From Xylaria sp. FL1777 (Eukaryota > Ascomycota > Sordariomycetes > Xylariales > Xylariaceae), in assembly GCA_022578965.1 (NCBI GenBank), contig MU400555.1, positions 186,001 through 250,000 on the forward strand: a DNA stretch of 64,000 nucleotides, in the 5' to 3' direction. Position 1 is the first letter of the stretch; each line of letters begins with the position of its first letter. Both the position numbers and the translations under genes were made by a program. Below the pieces are notes generated by a model, which was given only the letters and a program-made list of their open reading frames with translations, had not been told where the DNA came from and searched no databases. Shown here one piece after another: positions 11,489-24,814 of the stretch.

Positions 11489-14400
11489 ATGGATGGATAT
11501 CCTCCGGGGAGTCTGGACCACAATGTCCCTTTCCTGGTTGTCTCGGGGCTCGCCGCCAATCCAGCCAAAGCCCTCCCCACCGACCCCGAGCTGAGGGAAC
11601 GGGGCATTCTCGTGCGCTCAGAGCTCTCCCCCGTCGATTCGCGGGAAGCCAGAATCATATTGCGCTCTATCCAAGAAGCCGATGCCACCGGTCTTCCCTG
11701 GCACTCGAGAGACAACCCCAAGCGGTTCAGGTTCAAAATCAAGACGATTGGGCGGGTATGTCATCCCTCTCTCATGGCAGACAGGACTTCCTGGTTTGAA
11801 ATAGGTCCTAAATATGTGTGACTGTTAGGAGTTCCTACTACCGCCTCGACGTGCCCGCCTTCCCGACGATCTGGACGCCCCCTCCTCTGCCTTCGTCTTA
11901 CACTCCCCATTCTCGCCGCTGAGTCCCGGCTCGACCTTGTATCCCGATGGCTTGATAGACGCTCAGTGGCTCCACAAGCACCAAACCCTGGTACCGAGCG
12001 TGTATCTTTGCTTTTACAGCTTGACCTCCGATCCTACCCTTGCGACCCTACATGATAGTGAGCTAAAGGCGGATATAAATGCCATAAAGAATGCGATCAG
12101 CCAGTCAGGTTACAAGACCCGTCTGGCTGTAGTTATTCTTAGTGACCAGTCCCCAAGCACTGTGTCCCAGTTTCAGGAAAGGCTTGAGAACATAAGGAGA
12201 AGTACAGGACTTGACCCCAAGGCATCCCTTTTTGTTCTGCCCACTCGGCGGACAGAAGCTGAATTGGAAACGGCTGTTGACCATGTTCTGACGGCCATAT
12301 TCGACCAAGCCATTGAACACTACCGTGACCTTGGACGCCACGCCCGCAAGAAGAAGGCGCGTGGAGTTGCACCCCAACCTACGATACCTCCAACCAGCGG
12401 AACGTCCCATACATTAAGTCTTCAGGGATGGAATGTTCGTTACGACTTCAAGGCCGCTGTGCTTGCCGAGTTTCGCCAGGAATTAGACGTCGCCTTGCGG
12501 TCTTACGAACAAGCTTATGACACTTTGCTTGGAACGGATGTGCTGGAGACAATACCCGCATGGGACCCAAGGTTCAATGATGCTCGCCTTCTAGCCGACA
12601 TAATAGCGATAAGGGCACTCAAATGCTTACTACTGAGCGGACAAAGTACTGCTGCCGTGCGGCGATGGCAAATACATAATGATCGGATTTGTGACATCGT
12701 AGATCGGAAAGGACATGGTACACAGAACTAGTAAGTTACATTACGATTCATTGTTTCCAATATCGTAAGTTCCGAGGGAAGACATCGTCAGTTCTGGCTA
12801 AAATCTTGTCTGAAGAGCCCTGCCCGCTCTGAGATCCCCTTTCCCCCTAAATGTGTAGCGTTGAAGAAAGTTACTAACTCTCAGTGTTGAAGCGGCTGGA
12901 AAGCATGGCAAGCAAGATGGTGTACAGTGATGGCCAACTTGGTTGAAAAAGTAAACTTTCCTGAACTGGAGCCATCATCATTATTATTCTTCCGTCCACC
13001 GGAGAAGAATCTCTCTGCTGAGCGCCTACAGCCATGGGAGCTACTCCACCATTCCGGATATTGGTATCGAGCCGCAGCGCGGCACTTATCAGATAGGCGT
13101 AAATTTGCACAGTCCATACCTGAAGAAGACCGAAAGCCGCCAGGTGAAGTGACTCAGGCTCGAATCCCCAGAAAGGCTTATAACTATGATACATACATGT
13201 GTCCCGAGCCATACGAAGAATATCCACTCGAAGGGCCCGGTATAAATCATGCTCGACTGATCTTTGATCATTTAATACTTGCGCGAACTGAATTTCAGAA
13301 ACGGCGCCAAAAACGTGCTTCAGTTGAGTTGGCTCTCGATTCGTGTAGGGAACTAGAGAAAATGGGAGAGTGGCAACAGATAATGGAGCTACTTGCTCCC
13401 TTGTGGAGGGACATGTCGTTCCGATCTGAAGGTTGGTGGGATATTGCAGAAGCAGTGAGTTGGATCCTGAGGAATGCAGCATTCAAAGCTGGCCAGAAAA
13501 AGTTCATTGTTGCCATTGACTGGGAACTGATGAACAGAGGTTCGTAATGTATCAAAATGTGGTATAAACGTGTCACTAATAAGCATTTTCTTAGGATTTT
13601 TCAGGCGTCCGGGTTGGCATTATGATATCTCAAAGGCTTTAGATGGAATTAGTGTGGTGCTGCCACCGGTCATCAACCTCGATGATGAACATTTAACATC
13701 GTTTATTCACGCCGACTTCGTTTTTAAATACGAAGAAGGGAAAGCGGGACAAACATGTCCTGCACAGCTATCCCTCATATCAAACGCGTTTCCTGATGCA
13801 GCTCCCATAACTCTCAAGTCTCTGAATGTTGAGGTTGAGGGTGGATTGCGGGGAATCCTTCTAAAACATGAGAAAGCCGACAAGATGAAACCCCCGAGCA
13901 AGATTTTGGAACTTACCAAAGTAGTTCTAACAGAGGCCGAGGTTAGCGGAGATGACGCCGACACCGATAGTGATGATACCGATCCTCAACAGGACTCCGT
14001 AATTATCCTTGAGGGAACACAGGACTTGACGCTGTTTCCGGGTCAGACGCGGGTCTTCGAATTTAATATCCCACTCAGAGAGCCTGGCGATGCAAAAGCA
14101 ACCTCAGTGCAGCTTTCCCTAGATTCGAAGACTTTTTCACTTACATATAGCATGAAACCTGGGCGGGCAGTCTCTTCGAGCCAATGGTATTCCAGTTCAT
14201 CGTCAAAGAGAAAGCTAATAAGGCCAGATCCTCAGAGCATAAGGATTCTTCCTAGGCCTCCGAAGATGGAAATCAGGCCGGTCCGAATGCTGGAGCAGTA
14301 TTATACGAATGAAGGCATAAATTTTACCCTAGAAATAGTGAACGAAGAAGATAGCGACGCCACCGCAAAAATGGATGCCACCTTACGAGGGAGTGGCGCC

Positions 14401-15522
14401 CCTCGGTACCAAGTCCGGGTTGTCGGCGAGGCTGAGCAATTATCTCCTCTGGAGAGCGATGATAGAACCTTCCGTGGTATTCAGATGCACACGATCAGTG
14501 CGGGTGAATCAGGGACCGTCGTTATTACTTTGGAGCCCATCGACGAACCTACTGTGATTGATTTAAGTATCAAGGTCTCCTATTACCTCGTGTCAGATCC
14601 ATCGACACCTATTATCCAGGATGCATCTTATCGCCTCAATATTGTCTCTCCATTTGAGGCAAGCTACGACTTGCTACCAAGGATTCATTCTGAATGGCCC
14701 AGTCTCTTCAACACCGAAAATATACAGAATTTGTCAGAGGGCGGTGCAGTCGTCGCACGGTCTCGTGGATTGGCGCAGAGATGGGCTCTTATCACGCGCT
14801 ATGCTTCTTTTGCCCAGGAAGAAGTGTTAGTCTTGGATCTCGAGGTCGAAGTAATCGCTACACAGGGCAACGTGATCTGTAGTGCTTCGAAAACTGAGGC
14901 ACTTCCCGCTGGTGGTCAGATCCTTAGTCCAAAAACCATTGAGGAAGGACATTTCGATCTCGTTTCTCAGAAGTCGAGTCTGGACGATCGATCCCCGGCC
15001 ACCGCAGATCTCGCATTCAGCATCAAATGGAGACGGATTGACGCTCCTAATACAGTAGTAAACGTCACGACTCTGCCACTACCAAGGTTCTACGTGATAG
15101 TCTCAGAACCCCGGGTTCTGGCTACGGTTTCTTATTCTGCTTCACCATCGTCTCCGATCTCGCCAGCTACGTCATCGTCTCAGCTTCTCTTCCTAGATAT
15201 CACCATCGAGAACCCCTCTTCTCATTTCCTAACTTTTGGGCTCACTATGGAACCAAGCGACGAGTTCGCGTTCTCGGGTGCCAAGACCACTACAATGAAC
15301 GTCTTACCTATTGCGAGACGATCTATCACCTACCGTCTCTTGCCAATAGTGAGGGGCACATGGATCCGACCGACGCTTGTGGTTCGGGATAAGTACTTTC
15401 AAAAGGTGCTAAAAATTATTCCGACTGAAGGAATGAAGAGCGATAAAGATGGAGTGTTGTTGTGGGTTCCACCAGAAGACGAAGACGAAGATGGAGATGA
15501 GCCGATTCCTACGGATGCATAG
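11489..15522 (+). CDS. TRAPPC11: TRAPP complex subunit 11 (Foie gras / Gryzun domain protein)
   Basis: Subunit of the TRAPPIII-type tethering and Rab-GEF complex acting at the Golgi. Four exons, 11489-11755, 11829-12730, 12893-13539 and 13595-15522, give 1247 aa, the usual length for fungal TRAPPC11. It starts MDGYPPGSLDHNVPFLVVSG, as is typical for the family. The Foie gras domain spans roughly residues 330-610: FKAAVLAEFRQELDVALRSY, then YGWKAWQARW and GYWYRAAARHLSDRR near its end. The Gryzun-type beta-rich half follows from about residue 620 (WHYDISKALDGISVVLPP) and ends in an acidic tail. At the third exon a nearer CAG (12882-12884) must be skipped, because using it brings an in-frame TGA; the AAG ending at 12892 keeps the frame. 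One intron begins GTTCGT, a rarer donor. Confidence 0.92.
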
Positions 15523-17326
15523 CAGTCAGCTCTTACCTAGACTTTGTATCCTGCGGCTTAATTTTGGATTATCGTTTGCCACTTGCGATGGAAGCCAGAG
15601 TCTGACTGTGCGAGGTTATAAACGGATTGTATGAAAAACAAGCATTTGGTTTCCGACTTTTTAATCACAGCCATAGATACTCATATCGTGAGGACATAGA
15701 TGTACAGTCAATCGAAGAGTGCCCGAGAAGATGCTCCGCGATTGAATACATGGGTAGACGTCAGGGATTATCATACAATATGATCACTGTACGCAGCTGT
15801 TTACCCTAGGCTTGTATTGAGAGTATACGAATTCACTGGAGCACTCCTGTCAATACACAGCCTCATGACTCGCTCTTCTGAACAATACACTTTCTTCGTG
15901 TTGTAGACCTGCAGCGAATACAATCGTGTAGACTTACGTCCAGAGTAGGGCCGTTTCCTAGTTATAGTATCCTGTAGGTTTTAGCTGTTAGGGATTTAAG
16001 ATCACATTTACGCCATCTGATCTTGTAAAAGAACTTAGCGAATTGCATAGTTGTATATTTTGCTCCTATAGCGAGCTCGCTCCTAATTCCTGGAGAGGGA
16101 TACTCAGCTCACACTTATCTCCTCCACCATTCTGGGATTCTTCTGCGTTGCCGCAACGCCTCTTCACTTCTTAGCCTCGGCGCACTTACTATAGGAGGAA
16201 GATTGGGTCTCAGGGACCGGCTCGCCTTTGTTGGTTTAGTATCTTTCTTCGGGAACATAGGTGCTTAGACTCTTCTCTCTGAGTTGAGGGCCTTGGAAAT
16301 CTGAGCGAGGTTGCTAGTTTGGCGGTGTAAACTGATCATCTACGTCACTGTGCCTTTTTATCCATTGGACCAATTCTTCGCTGAATTTGATCTTCTATCT
16401 CTTCACTAACATGTATCTTCTACCAAAGAGAGTTTCGCCCGGTTGTCATGGCGTCTCGTTACCGCGTCTGGACTATCTCTCGCGTTATCTAAGCTTTTAC
16501 TCTTCCTAATTGGCAGTCTGTGAGTACGACTCATTGCATCATCTCTCACATGTATCTTGTGTGTTCCGTCTGAGTCAACCAGTTATTGAATGGATTGGGG
16601 ATTATTAGATTTGTTCGAGTAGGAGGAGCCCACTTATATAGTAGGGAGATCGGTTCGCGAGGAAAGAATTCATTCCAAGCCATATTCATTTTCAATATGA
16701 CTCTCTACTTAGTCTGCACCCCTTATTTAATCTTTGCAATCAGTCATCGTATGCTGCTGCGCACCGATACATAGGGACTTAGTTCCAATGCGCACCCTCG
16801 CCAGCAATGGTGGTGACAATAATCCTTAACTTCTGCCAGTACCGTCAATCGGATGGAACTAGATTATAGCACGTATCGGAATCTACTTAAAGGAAATAAT
16901 ATAATACTTAGATACCTATGGCCTTTCATGGGATGTTGCTTGGGATTAGTCACTAAGTCAACTATCCTTGGAAAAATTACTACTTATGCGTACGTATGCA
17001 AGTACCGGGCTGTACCGGAGTTAAGAGCTTGAATCGTACTGGCCAAAATAGCACGCAATTAGAGGCCAAACCCGCGGACTGCGCTACGTATACGTACGTA
17101 CATATATCTATGATATAGTCGACGGACTCTGTATGACCCCGCTGGTCGGGGTTAAGAGAAACGCAGGCACCCTTCGCTGATGAATCTGCAGCCATCGTAG
17201 GCCCGGTCGTCTTGAAGCTGAAATGGCCTGCTCCCGTGTAGGTAAGAGCTCTTTATTATACAACAAGGCATCCATCCTGCCATTGTTATTTTCTTTCCTT
17301 TTCCCCCCCAAGGCAACTAGAGCCCA
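15523..17326. other. intergenic region, 1.8 kb
   Basis: No gene is supported. Only short frames (about 60 codons) occur. Repeated GCGTACGTA-type words are seen near 16984-17000 and 17085-17105. The last part is the promoter of the FMP30-like gene, with a T-rich run at 17284-17310. Confidence 0.45.
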
Positions 17327-18964
17327 ATGCGCTTTCTACGACGATTTTTGCACTTGGGATTTCGAAACCCGGCCCCAGTCTCTCAACGCCGCAAACTTGC
17401 TTTAGTTGGGACCCAAACAACGGGAATAGCCATGGTCGCGTACGCCTGTACCGTCGCGGCACAGCCCGTCTCCGACAAGGTGTCAGACAAAGGTTCTAAA
17501 GACCATCATATCAAAAACAGTCGCGGCGAGACGATCAAATTCAAAAATCCTCATCCATCACACGTGTTCCCAGCATTCTCGATTTTTGCACCAGTGGTTC
17601 TGTAAGCCAGGGTTCTAGCATTCGCAAAAAGGAGGGAGGGTTGTCGCTAATAAATCTCGCCGTGCAGGAAAACTATATTGGGCCTGTCAGGTAAACCAAA
17701 CCCGAAGTTGGCAGATAAACTTGTGCCCGTGGTGAAGCCTCAATTTCTATCCACGCGCACCGAGTCTTCTCAGCTTCGAGCCACATGGCGTAAGTAATTG
17801 TCTAGGACATTTATTTTCGCTTTAGCCACTTGGACAGTATGAAGGCCCCCTGCCTTTCAGGCTAGAATCCTGTCTTGATCTTGTCACTTATAAATCTCCT
17901 TCGAAATGGCTTTGAGAACTAACGCCGCGTGTCGGCAGTCGGCCATGCCTGTTATTATGTTGAGTATCCATCGGGGCTGCGCGTGCTGTTTGACCCCGTG
18001 TTCGAGGATTGCTGCGCACCGGTGAACTTTATGGGTTTCAAGAGATACACAGAGCGGCCATGTGACATAGCAGACATCCCTTACGTGGATGCTGTCGTCA
18101 TCAGCCACTCTCACTATGATCACCTGTCCTACCCTTCCGTGCAGGAGATTCACAAACACCACCCCGATGCGCATTTCTTCGTCGGACTCGGACTAGAGAA
18201 GTGGTTCAAGTCTGCCGGTATCAACAAAGTGACGGAGATGGATTGGTGGGACGAAGCAGAGATCACATTCACACCCAAACCTTCCAAAGAAGCCGACACG
18301 CAGCTTGAACCTATCAAAGCCACGATATCATGTCTCCCTAGCCAGCACTCGTCCGGCAGGACTGGCTTTGACAGGGACTGCACGCTCTGGGCTTCGTGGG
18401 GAATCAGGTCCGCGGAGAAGACTGTCTGGTTTGGTGGCGACACGGGCTATCGCACGGTTCCTAAACTTGCTGAGGGCCTAGACGACTGGAGTCTAGAGCT
18501 CCAGCATTTGCCCGTATGTCCTCAATTCCGCCAGATCGGAGAACATTTGGGCTCGGTCGATCTAGGACTCATCCCTATCGGCGCTTATAATCCAAGGCAT
18601 ATTTTCTCTCAGTAAGTTTCTTAGAGCCTTCCTCTTCCTTTCCCATCCTAGTTATCCCTGGAGTGCAGAGATTCCTATTCGAGATAGAATCACGGACAGC
18701 ATGACACTTATAGCTAGCACCGAAATGGCGATTATTAACACCTGAGTCTTGCACAGCATGCACGCGAATCCATTCGATTCAGTGGAGATCTTTCGCGACA
18801 CCAATTGCAAGAGGGCCATGGGCATCCATTGGGGTACGTGGGTGTTGACGCCCGAGCATCCCTTGGAGCCTCCGAAGCTACTCAAAGAGGCTTTAAAAAG
18901 AAAGGGCTTGCCAGAGACGGGCGTGTTTGATGTATGTGATATCGGGGAGAGTCGCGAGTTTTAG
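17327..18964 (+). CDS. FMP30: NAPE-hydrolysing phospholipase D-like metallo-beta-lactamase protein, probably mitochondrial
   Basis: Metallo-beta-lactamase-fold hydrolase of the NAPE-PLD family (yeast Fmp30), acting on N-acylphosphatidylethanolamines. Four exons, 17327-17601, 17668-17789, 17939-18611 and 18757-18964, give 425 aa. Joins give [18 protein letters not shown] and [17 protein letters not shown]. The zinc motif HxHxDH is present in [12 protein letters not shown]; further metal ligands are expected in [17 protein letters not shown] and MGIHWGTW. The start gives an Arg-rich presequence ([14 protein letters not shown]) followed by a hydrophobic segment, consistent with import to and anchoring in the mitochondrial inner membrane. 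A start at the later in-frame Met (about residue 36) would remove this, so the upstream one is preferred. Introns are 66, 149 and 145 nt, two of them long for this window. Confidence 0.9.
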
Positions 18965-19660
18965 AAACTCAACGCTTGTGTCATGTAGATAGGCTTTATA
19001 TCTTGTATCTTGTATCATCATCTGATGGGTTAAGTTACGTACCTAGGTTATACTAATATGGCGCTGAGGCTGATTTGCGAGTTCTGGGGCTTCGCCACTT
19101 GAATACGTATCAAAAAAGATATTTTGGGAAAATGTACACAATGCACATTTCTATGTACGAGCAAACGCAACTAGGTTAATAGATGCCTACAGCCAACAGC
19201 TGAGGCAGATGCCTAGTAAGGGATAGGTCCCTGGCTTACACAGCTGGCACTACCTACCAGGGCGCCGGCTGACAGGTGTCCGTGGCCCTATCACATCACG
19301 CTTATACAAGCGCCTCGTGCATTGTGATTTCATCCCATCCCATTGCAAGCCAGCCCATACGCCAGCCCATCATCCACTCACCACTCACCACACACATCTT
19401 CGTTCGTTCGCTCACTCCGCCCTGCCAACTCTCCGTTTGCTGTGATACTCCGCTGTCTTTTTGGATTGCCCCTAAATCTGTGTGCAACCACCAAAGACCG
19501 TGAAAGGATTAATACTCTGAGCTCCCCGCCGAACTAGAATGATGCCTCTGCGTTTGCACTCATCAACAACACCTCTTTTTGCTCCCCCACCCTCTCCTGA
19601 TTCCCTTGGTTCGGCACCCCTCCGTATTTTGGACTCGACGCATCACAATCTGGGCCTATT
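18965..19660. other. intergenic region / 5' leader of CUE-Smr gene
   Basis: No separate gene is supported. The C-rich, CA-rich stretch from about 19350 to 19640 looks like the 5' leader of the downstream gene. An ATG at 19540 opens a 45-codon frame that ends in TGA across the true start at 19661; it may be an overlapping upstream ORF. Confidence 0.4.
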
Positions 19661-21571
19661 ATGGGAGACCCTATGAAGAAATTGATTGTGAGTCACCAGT
19701 CACCTTGATTTGCGCTGTTTATGTCTTTTATCACAGCTTCTCACTATGGCCCTCCTCGGCTTTGGTCCCCGGTGTCTGCCTTTTCGTCCATTTAGTGTTT
19801 GCCAACGCGCGGCGCATCTTAAACTTACTACGTGTTTTAATTTGCCACATGCGGCCACGTAGCGCAACCCGTAGCGAACATGACTAACGAGACTAGGACG
19901 AGCTTTGCTCCCTTTTAGATGAAGCGACAATTTTGTCCATCTCTAGTGATTATGATCTCAAAAAGCCGAAAGAATTCGCGGCTGCCCGTGAGGTTCTGCT
20001 AGCCATCTCCAAAGATGTGGCGGCCGAAGAGGCCACTGGTTTTAACCCCAGCGGATTTGGTGGCCATGACTCGACAAGTTCCGAAGCCATACGTGGTATG
20101 GAAGGCGATCTCAAAAGCAACGATGGGCAGATCAGCACAGCTGAGAGCTCGAGCTCGTACTCTCGTAATACGTTGTCCAGCTCGCCTCCCCAGACCTCCA
20201 AGTGGGAGGTCCCAGGTATTATTCATGTCAGTGCTTTAGATGACCTCACGAACCAGGAGAAAGTGGCTCAGCTCGCCGCCATGTTCGTTTCTTTGAAACA
20301 AATCGATATTCGGATGGCCTTGCAGAAGGCCAAGGGAGATGCAAACCTTGCTATGGACGAGCTGCTCAACCTTCAATTGCTTGAGCAAACTGGCCAGCGG
20401 CCCAAAGGCGTCGATGGGTTTTATGTATCCGATGACGATGCGCCCAAGGGTAGAAAGAAGGGACGGCGGAAGAAGAATAAAGTTACAAAGTCAGCGGCCT
20501 CGAGAAGTGCCGATATGGCCACTAGTTCAGAAGAATCGCCTCAGGATGGTGTTGTCGATAATGGTAAGTAATTAGCCCTAATTAGCGAGGTGACGATAGC
20601 CCCCAGTGACCAGAAGTGCTTTGTTTGCCGACATCAACACAGACAACATTAGTTTTATTTCGGATCATTTCATGCTGCCAATAGATGAAGCCACGGATAT
20701 ATATCAGCGTAACAAGTGCTCGCTGGGAGCTGCCATCATCGCGACCTTAGATGGCTATCTCGCTGTTGGCCTGCCACCTTGCAGCAATCCCAGTCAACTA
20801 CGCGAGATAGAAGAGCAGCAGAAAAGGATACCCTGGATTCCTAATCATTATTTTAGTCCAATCTTTGATATGACGGCGTCGTCTGAGGCTGCAATAGCTG
20901 TTATTGACGCACTAGCAGATCATTTTGAAAAGCCAGCGTATGTAAGGTATGATATATCTTACAGCGTCGCTGCCTCGAACCTTGAGCGAGCCTCTGAGCT
21001 GCCTATTCAAACTAATTCTGGACCATCGTGGAGGGACGTCCCCCCTTCCAACACCAAATCACGGTCGATTCAACAATCACGTACAATCCCGACCACTCTC
21101 GAAGCGGTCGGCACCTCAAAGGCAACATTAGCTGCCTCCTTGAAGCACTCATACGCATCAGCATCCTCAGCCTATAAGAGAGGTAAATCCGACCCGCTAA
21201 TGCGGCAAGCCGCGGCCTTTTACGCGGATCGCGGGCGCTCCGAGGCTACTAGTCACCGGCAAGTGATCAGCATGGAGGCTGAGCTACTCGTCGACCAGCA
21301 GAGCACAGAGGACACGATCGACTTGCACGGCGTTTCGGTACAGGACGGCGTCGACATCGCCATTGACCGTGTCTGGAACTGGTGGAACGCCCTGGGTGAG
21401 AACAAGGTGCGCAAAGCGCGTGAGAACGGACTTAAAGTCGTCACTGGGCTCGGCCGACATAGCTCAGATGGAAAGTCTCGACTGCGCATTAATGTCTGCA
21501 AGGCTCTTGTCGCAGATGGCTGGAAGGTCCAGGTTTTGACAGGCGCGTACCTCGTCACTGGACGGATCTAA
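19661..21571 (+). CDS. CUE2: CUE-DUF1771-Smr protein, Cue2-like (No-Go decay endonuclease family)
   Basis: Resembles yeast Cue2, the ribosome-associated endonuclease that cuts mRNA at collided ribosomes in No-Go decay. Three exons, 19661-19687, 19897-20563 and 20607-21571, give 552 aa. The first exon is only 27 nt and, joined to the second, yields MGDPMKKLIDELCSLLDEAT. In order: a CUE domain at about residues 131-172 (AQLAAMFVSLKQIDIRMAL), a second CUE/UBA-like helical block at about 235-285, DUF1771 at about 410-446 (YASASSAYKRGKSDPLMRQA) and a C-terminal Smr domain at about 465-552, with IDLHG and TGLGRHSSDGKSRLR as the expected active-site motifs. A basic patch (GRKKGRRKKNK) follows the first CUE. 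Domain order is seen directly; the nuclease role is inferred from the family. Confidence 0.87.
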
Positions 21572-23843
21572 TGATCCCCTTTTGAGCTATTCATATATGC
21601 TTCCAGAGCTTCTTGCTCTTTTCTGAGCTTACTTGCTTTCTTGAAGTCCTAGTCATCCCAGCTGGAATGAAATTGCGCTATTTGCTGTTTCCATTTCCAT
21701 TTCCTTCTTTTTTCTTCACGATGGGTAATGAAGGTAATGCAATGCTGGATAGGACCAATCTTGGGGTATATCTAAGAACTCGAAACCTGATTGGGCTAGA
21801 GGGGAGTTCCAGATTGGGGCGTGGTTGGGGACATGACGGCATACAAGGAAAGATTGCGTTTAGATGTTATACCATCCCATCTGGTGGCGCGGATAGTGTG
21901 ATTATCTTCTCCTCAGTTCGATGCGAAGGATTGTACACCTATAAATCAAGAGAAGTGTGTTTTTTATAGCCTTGATAGAACAACTAAATCAGTCGGCAGG
22001 TTGCTAGAACAGAGTTGTATAGCCATTCTATGTCCATCTTCTTGCCAGTCTAAGTATGTGCCTTGGTATTTACTATCTCAAGGCTGCATCGTTGTACCCC
22101 CCACGTAAAGAGCTCATTCTTACCCTACTGTAGACTTGTCCTGTGAGGCTACAAGACCACCCAACCGTCACGACGTCCTGGCTTTTCGTCAAGGCCTGAA
22201 CTTAGGAGTAAGTAAATAAGTAAATGTTTCTCTTACTCCAATCATTCATCTAGAGGGGCTCTTATCATTGGCTATTTAGCAGGTTTCCTAACTACTAATT
22301 GTCTACCCCAATGCGGACTCTTCATGTAGTAGATGACTAGGTAGGCAGGTGTTGGAGTTCAGTTCAGAATTGAAATACTACATCACTTAACTTACCTCGG
22401 TATATACCTAAGGTTACGTACGTAGTATGTGCATAGTATATGTGACCTATTTACATTAAGGACTGCATACATACTTACCTAGTGAACAGATAGATCATCA
22501 TCACGACATCAAACTCCACCCCTATTCGATCCAATACACCTACCTCGATACCTAGTTACCTTGTATTCATTGCCTCCCTTCCCTCGCAACCAGTGTGTTT
22601 GTTTGCGTGTTTGCCTGCTTTCCAGTCTCCCTACATACTGTAGGGAGTCCAGTTTGTCTACCCAGATAGGTTCGAAAACGGACATATGCAAGGTGGCATT
22701 GTACATACATCCTACAGTACAAAGACTTATGCAAGTGGCGCTCGCCAGCTGCGGGGTCCCAGTCTAATCATCTCCGGATTCTGCAGCGGGTGACGCATAT
22801 CTGCAGTACTGGAGATACACTAGACTACATGTACTACTACTGCCTACTGCGTAGACTACCTACATAGTATGGGTCCGCACGCACGTAGGGAACCCGCCGT
22901 CTCCCTGTGTCAGTAGTGCAGGGTGCTTGCTGTAACTACACTACAGCACGAATTTAGTGCTGATAAATCACATTACTGATCAAATCTCACATAACTCTTG
23001 TCAAGACCTATTCGGCCAAGGTGGCTGGATGGCTGGCTCGCTGGATGGCTAGCTAGCGTGGCGATTACTCACCTCACGTAACCTGGTATTTTACTCGTTT
23101 CGGCATGACTGGTCGCATTCAAAAGCGGCAATTTAGAGTACCGGTACCAGTAGGGTATCTATGTAGGACTTGGGGCACAGTAGCATGTAGTAGGATAGAT
23201 AGGTAAGGTGCTCGCGCAAATGATAGTAGCAACGCAAAAGATGCGTGCAACCATATGTGTACCATATTCATTAGCCATCTACTCGTAGTATATCCTGCCT
23301 CTAGTTGGTAAACGAGGTTTAGCAGCAGACCCCTTTCTTCGCCCATGTATTTTACAATGACATATGGAAGAAAACAACTGATTCCCACAACGTGCCGGAA
23401 TCGAGTGATATTGAACAGCTAGCGCCGAGGAAAAATAAAAAGAGGATCACCCCAAAATCGCTGCACAAACGCCTTGGTTGTTTTTTGTTTGCTACGAGCC
23501 GCGCTACAGAAATGTCTCGACAATGAGCGTGATGTGATGCCATTCGTGGAATGAAGCACGCCAAGTTGGAGCCACAACCGGGTCGGAATTGGGATTCCTG
23601 AATGGGTACGCTTAGTGCGGCGTACGTTGAAATGAGGGGTGGAGGATTGACGACAGCATCCCCCCTCAATTTCATAGCCCCCGGTCACATGTCTGGTGAG
23701 CGCCGTTTCCCCGGAGTCATAACGCGAAAGAAAACCGCGTTTCCGCTCTCACGCGGTGGGTGTATGATTTGCATAATGAGTGCTCCGTGTGCATTGTCAC
23801 AGATATTGCGACATGGTGTCGAGAAATGACATCAATGGCCTCA
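21572..23843. other. intergenic region, 2.3 kb, between convergent genes
   Basis: No gene is supported. The central part (about 22310-22960) is dense in CTAC/GTAG and TAGGTA words and short inverted repeats. Small frames are not supported by domain or splice evidence. Confidence 0.45.
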
Positions 23844-24814
23844 TCACTTGGACATAGGTTGTTTGTCCATGGAAGGTTTCGTGTCCTCATCCATGTAGAG
23901 CCGATTCGCCGTTATGTACTCAATAACAGGCGAAGGGATCAGATATGTAATGCTCAGATCCCTCTTGAGGAGTAACCTGATCTTGGTGCTGCTGACTGCG
24001 GCGCCATAGTTAGCGGGCGGGGTATCTTGCAAGGCGGAAGCTGAGGTGTACATACCATCATTCTGTATCATTTGTTGGATGACATAGATGTTCTCTTCCC
24101 AAGGCCCAAGGTTAGCGAGCGCATCTTCCATATCCGTGCCGCTTCGCTCGACTATCATGGCACCGAAGCTGCCGAGGATGTGGTCAAGATCTTTCTCAGC
24201 CCAGACGCCTGGAGTAGACATGGTGCTGATGAGATCAGCTCCGGCCAAGAGCATGATCTTGACGGGCCGCCTGCTCTCGCCATCGGCGCTCAGAACACCG
24301 CCCAGCACGCCGTTGATTTCGTGTTCGAAGTGATCCAGCACGGCAGCCGTGGGGCTGTACTGGGGCTGTATCGCCTCCCATGGATCGACCATAAGCCAGT
24401 TAGAGGTCTCTTCAGCAGCTAGCTCACACATGCGCACTCTGGCGGGGCCGCACGCATTAGCATCCGGGCAAGCGGAAGGAAGAGGTCTTGCGGACGAAAA
24501 GGGCGAGCTCACCTGTGAACTGACGGCGCCAGGCCAGCTTTCTGGTAGGCGTCAGACACGGGACTGAGGTAACCCCCGACAACCTCGAAATTGGTGTTCA
24601 TCCTCGCATAGTCGTTGGCCATCTCGAACATGCGCAGATGCAGGAAGGTGATGGGCGAGAAACTCCCGCAGGCGACGAGAACGAGCGGGATGCGATCGGG
24701 CTCCTCCTGCTGCCGCCGCAGCCGGTGAGATGGGAATCTGTAGTTGGCGAGCGTCATGCTGGATGCAGCGTTGGGCGGCGCTGGAGGCACATTGGTGGTC
24801 GAGTGAGACGTCAT
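23844..24814 (-). CDS. NMA1: nicotinamide mononucleotide adenylyltransferase
   Basis: NMN/NaMN adenylyltransferase, which joins NMN (or NaMN) to ATP-derived AMP in NAD+ synthesis. Two exons, 24814-24513 and 24438-23844, give 298 aa. The nucleotidyltransferase (T/H)xxH-type site is seen in GSFSPITFLHLRMFE (from residue 50), and the second ATP-binding motif in VSSTKIRLLLKR near residue 250. The intermediate block WLMVDPWEAIQP and the KIMLLAGADLI strand match eukaryotic NMNATs. The intron is 74 nt with a GTGAGC donor. The start at 24814 (MTSHSTTN) follows a GACGAGACGAGACG repeat in the leader. An upstream in-frame Met (24886) would add 24 residues without family support. Confidence 0.93.
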
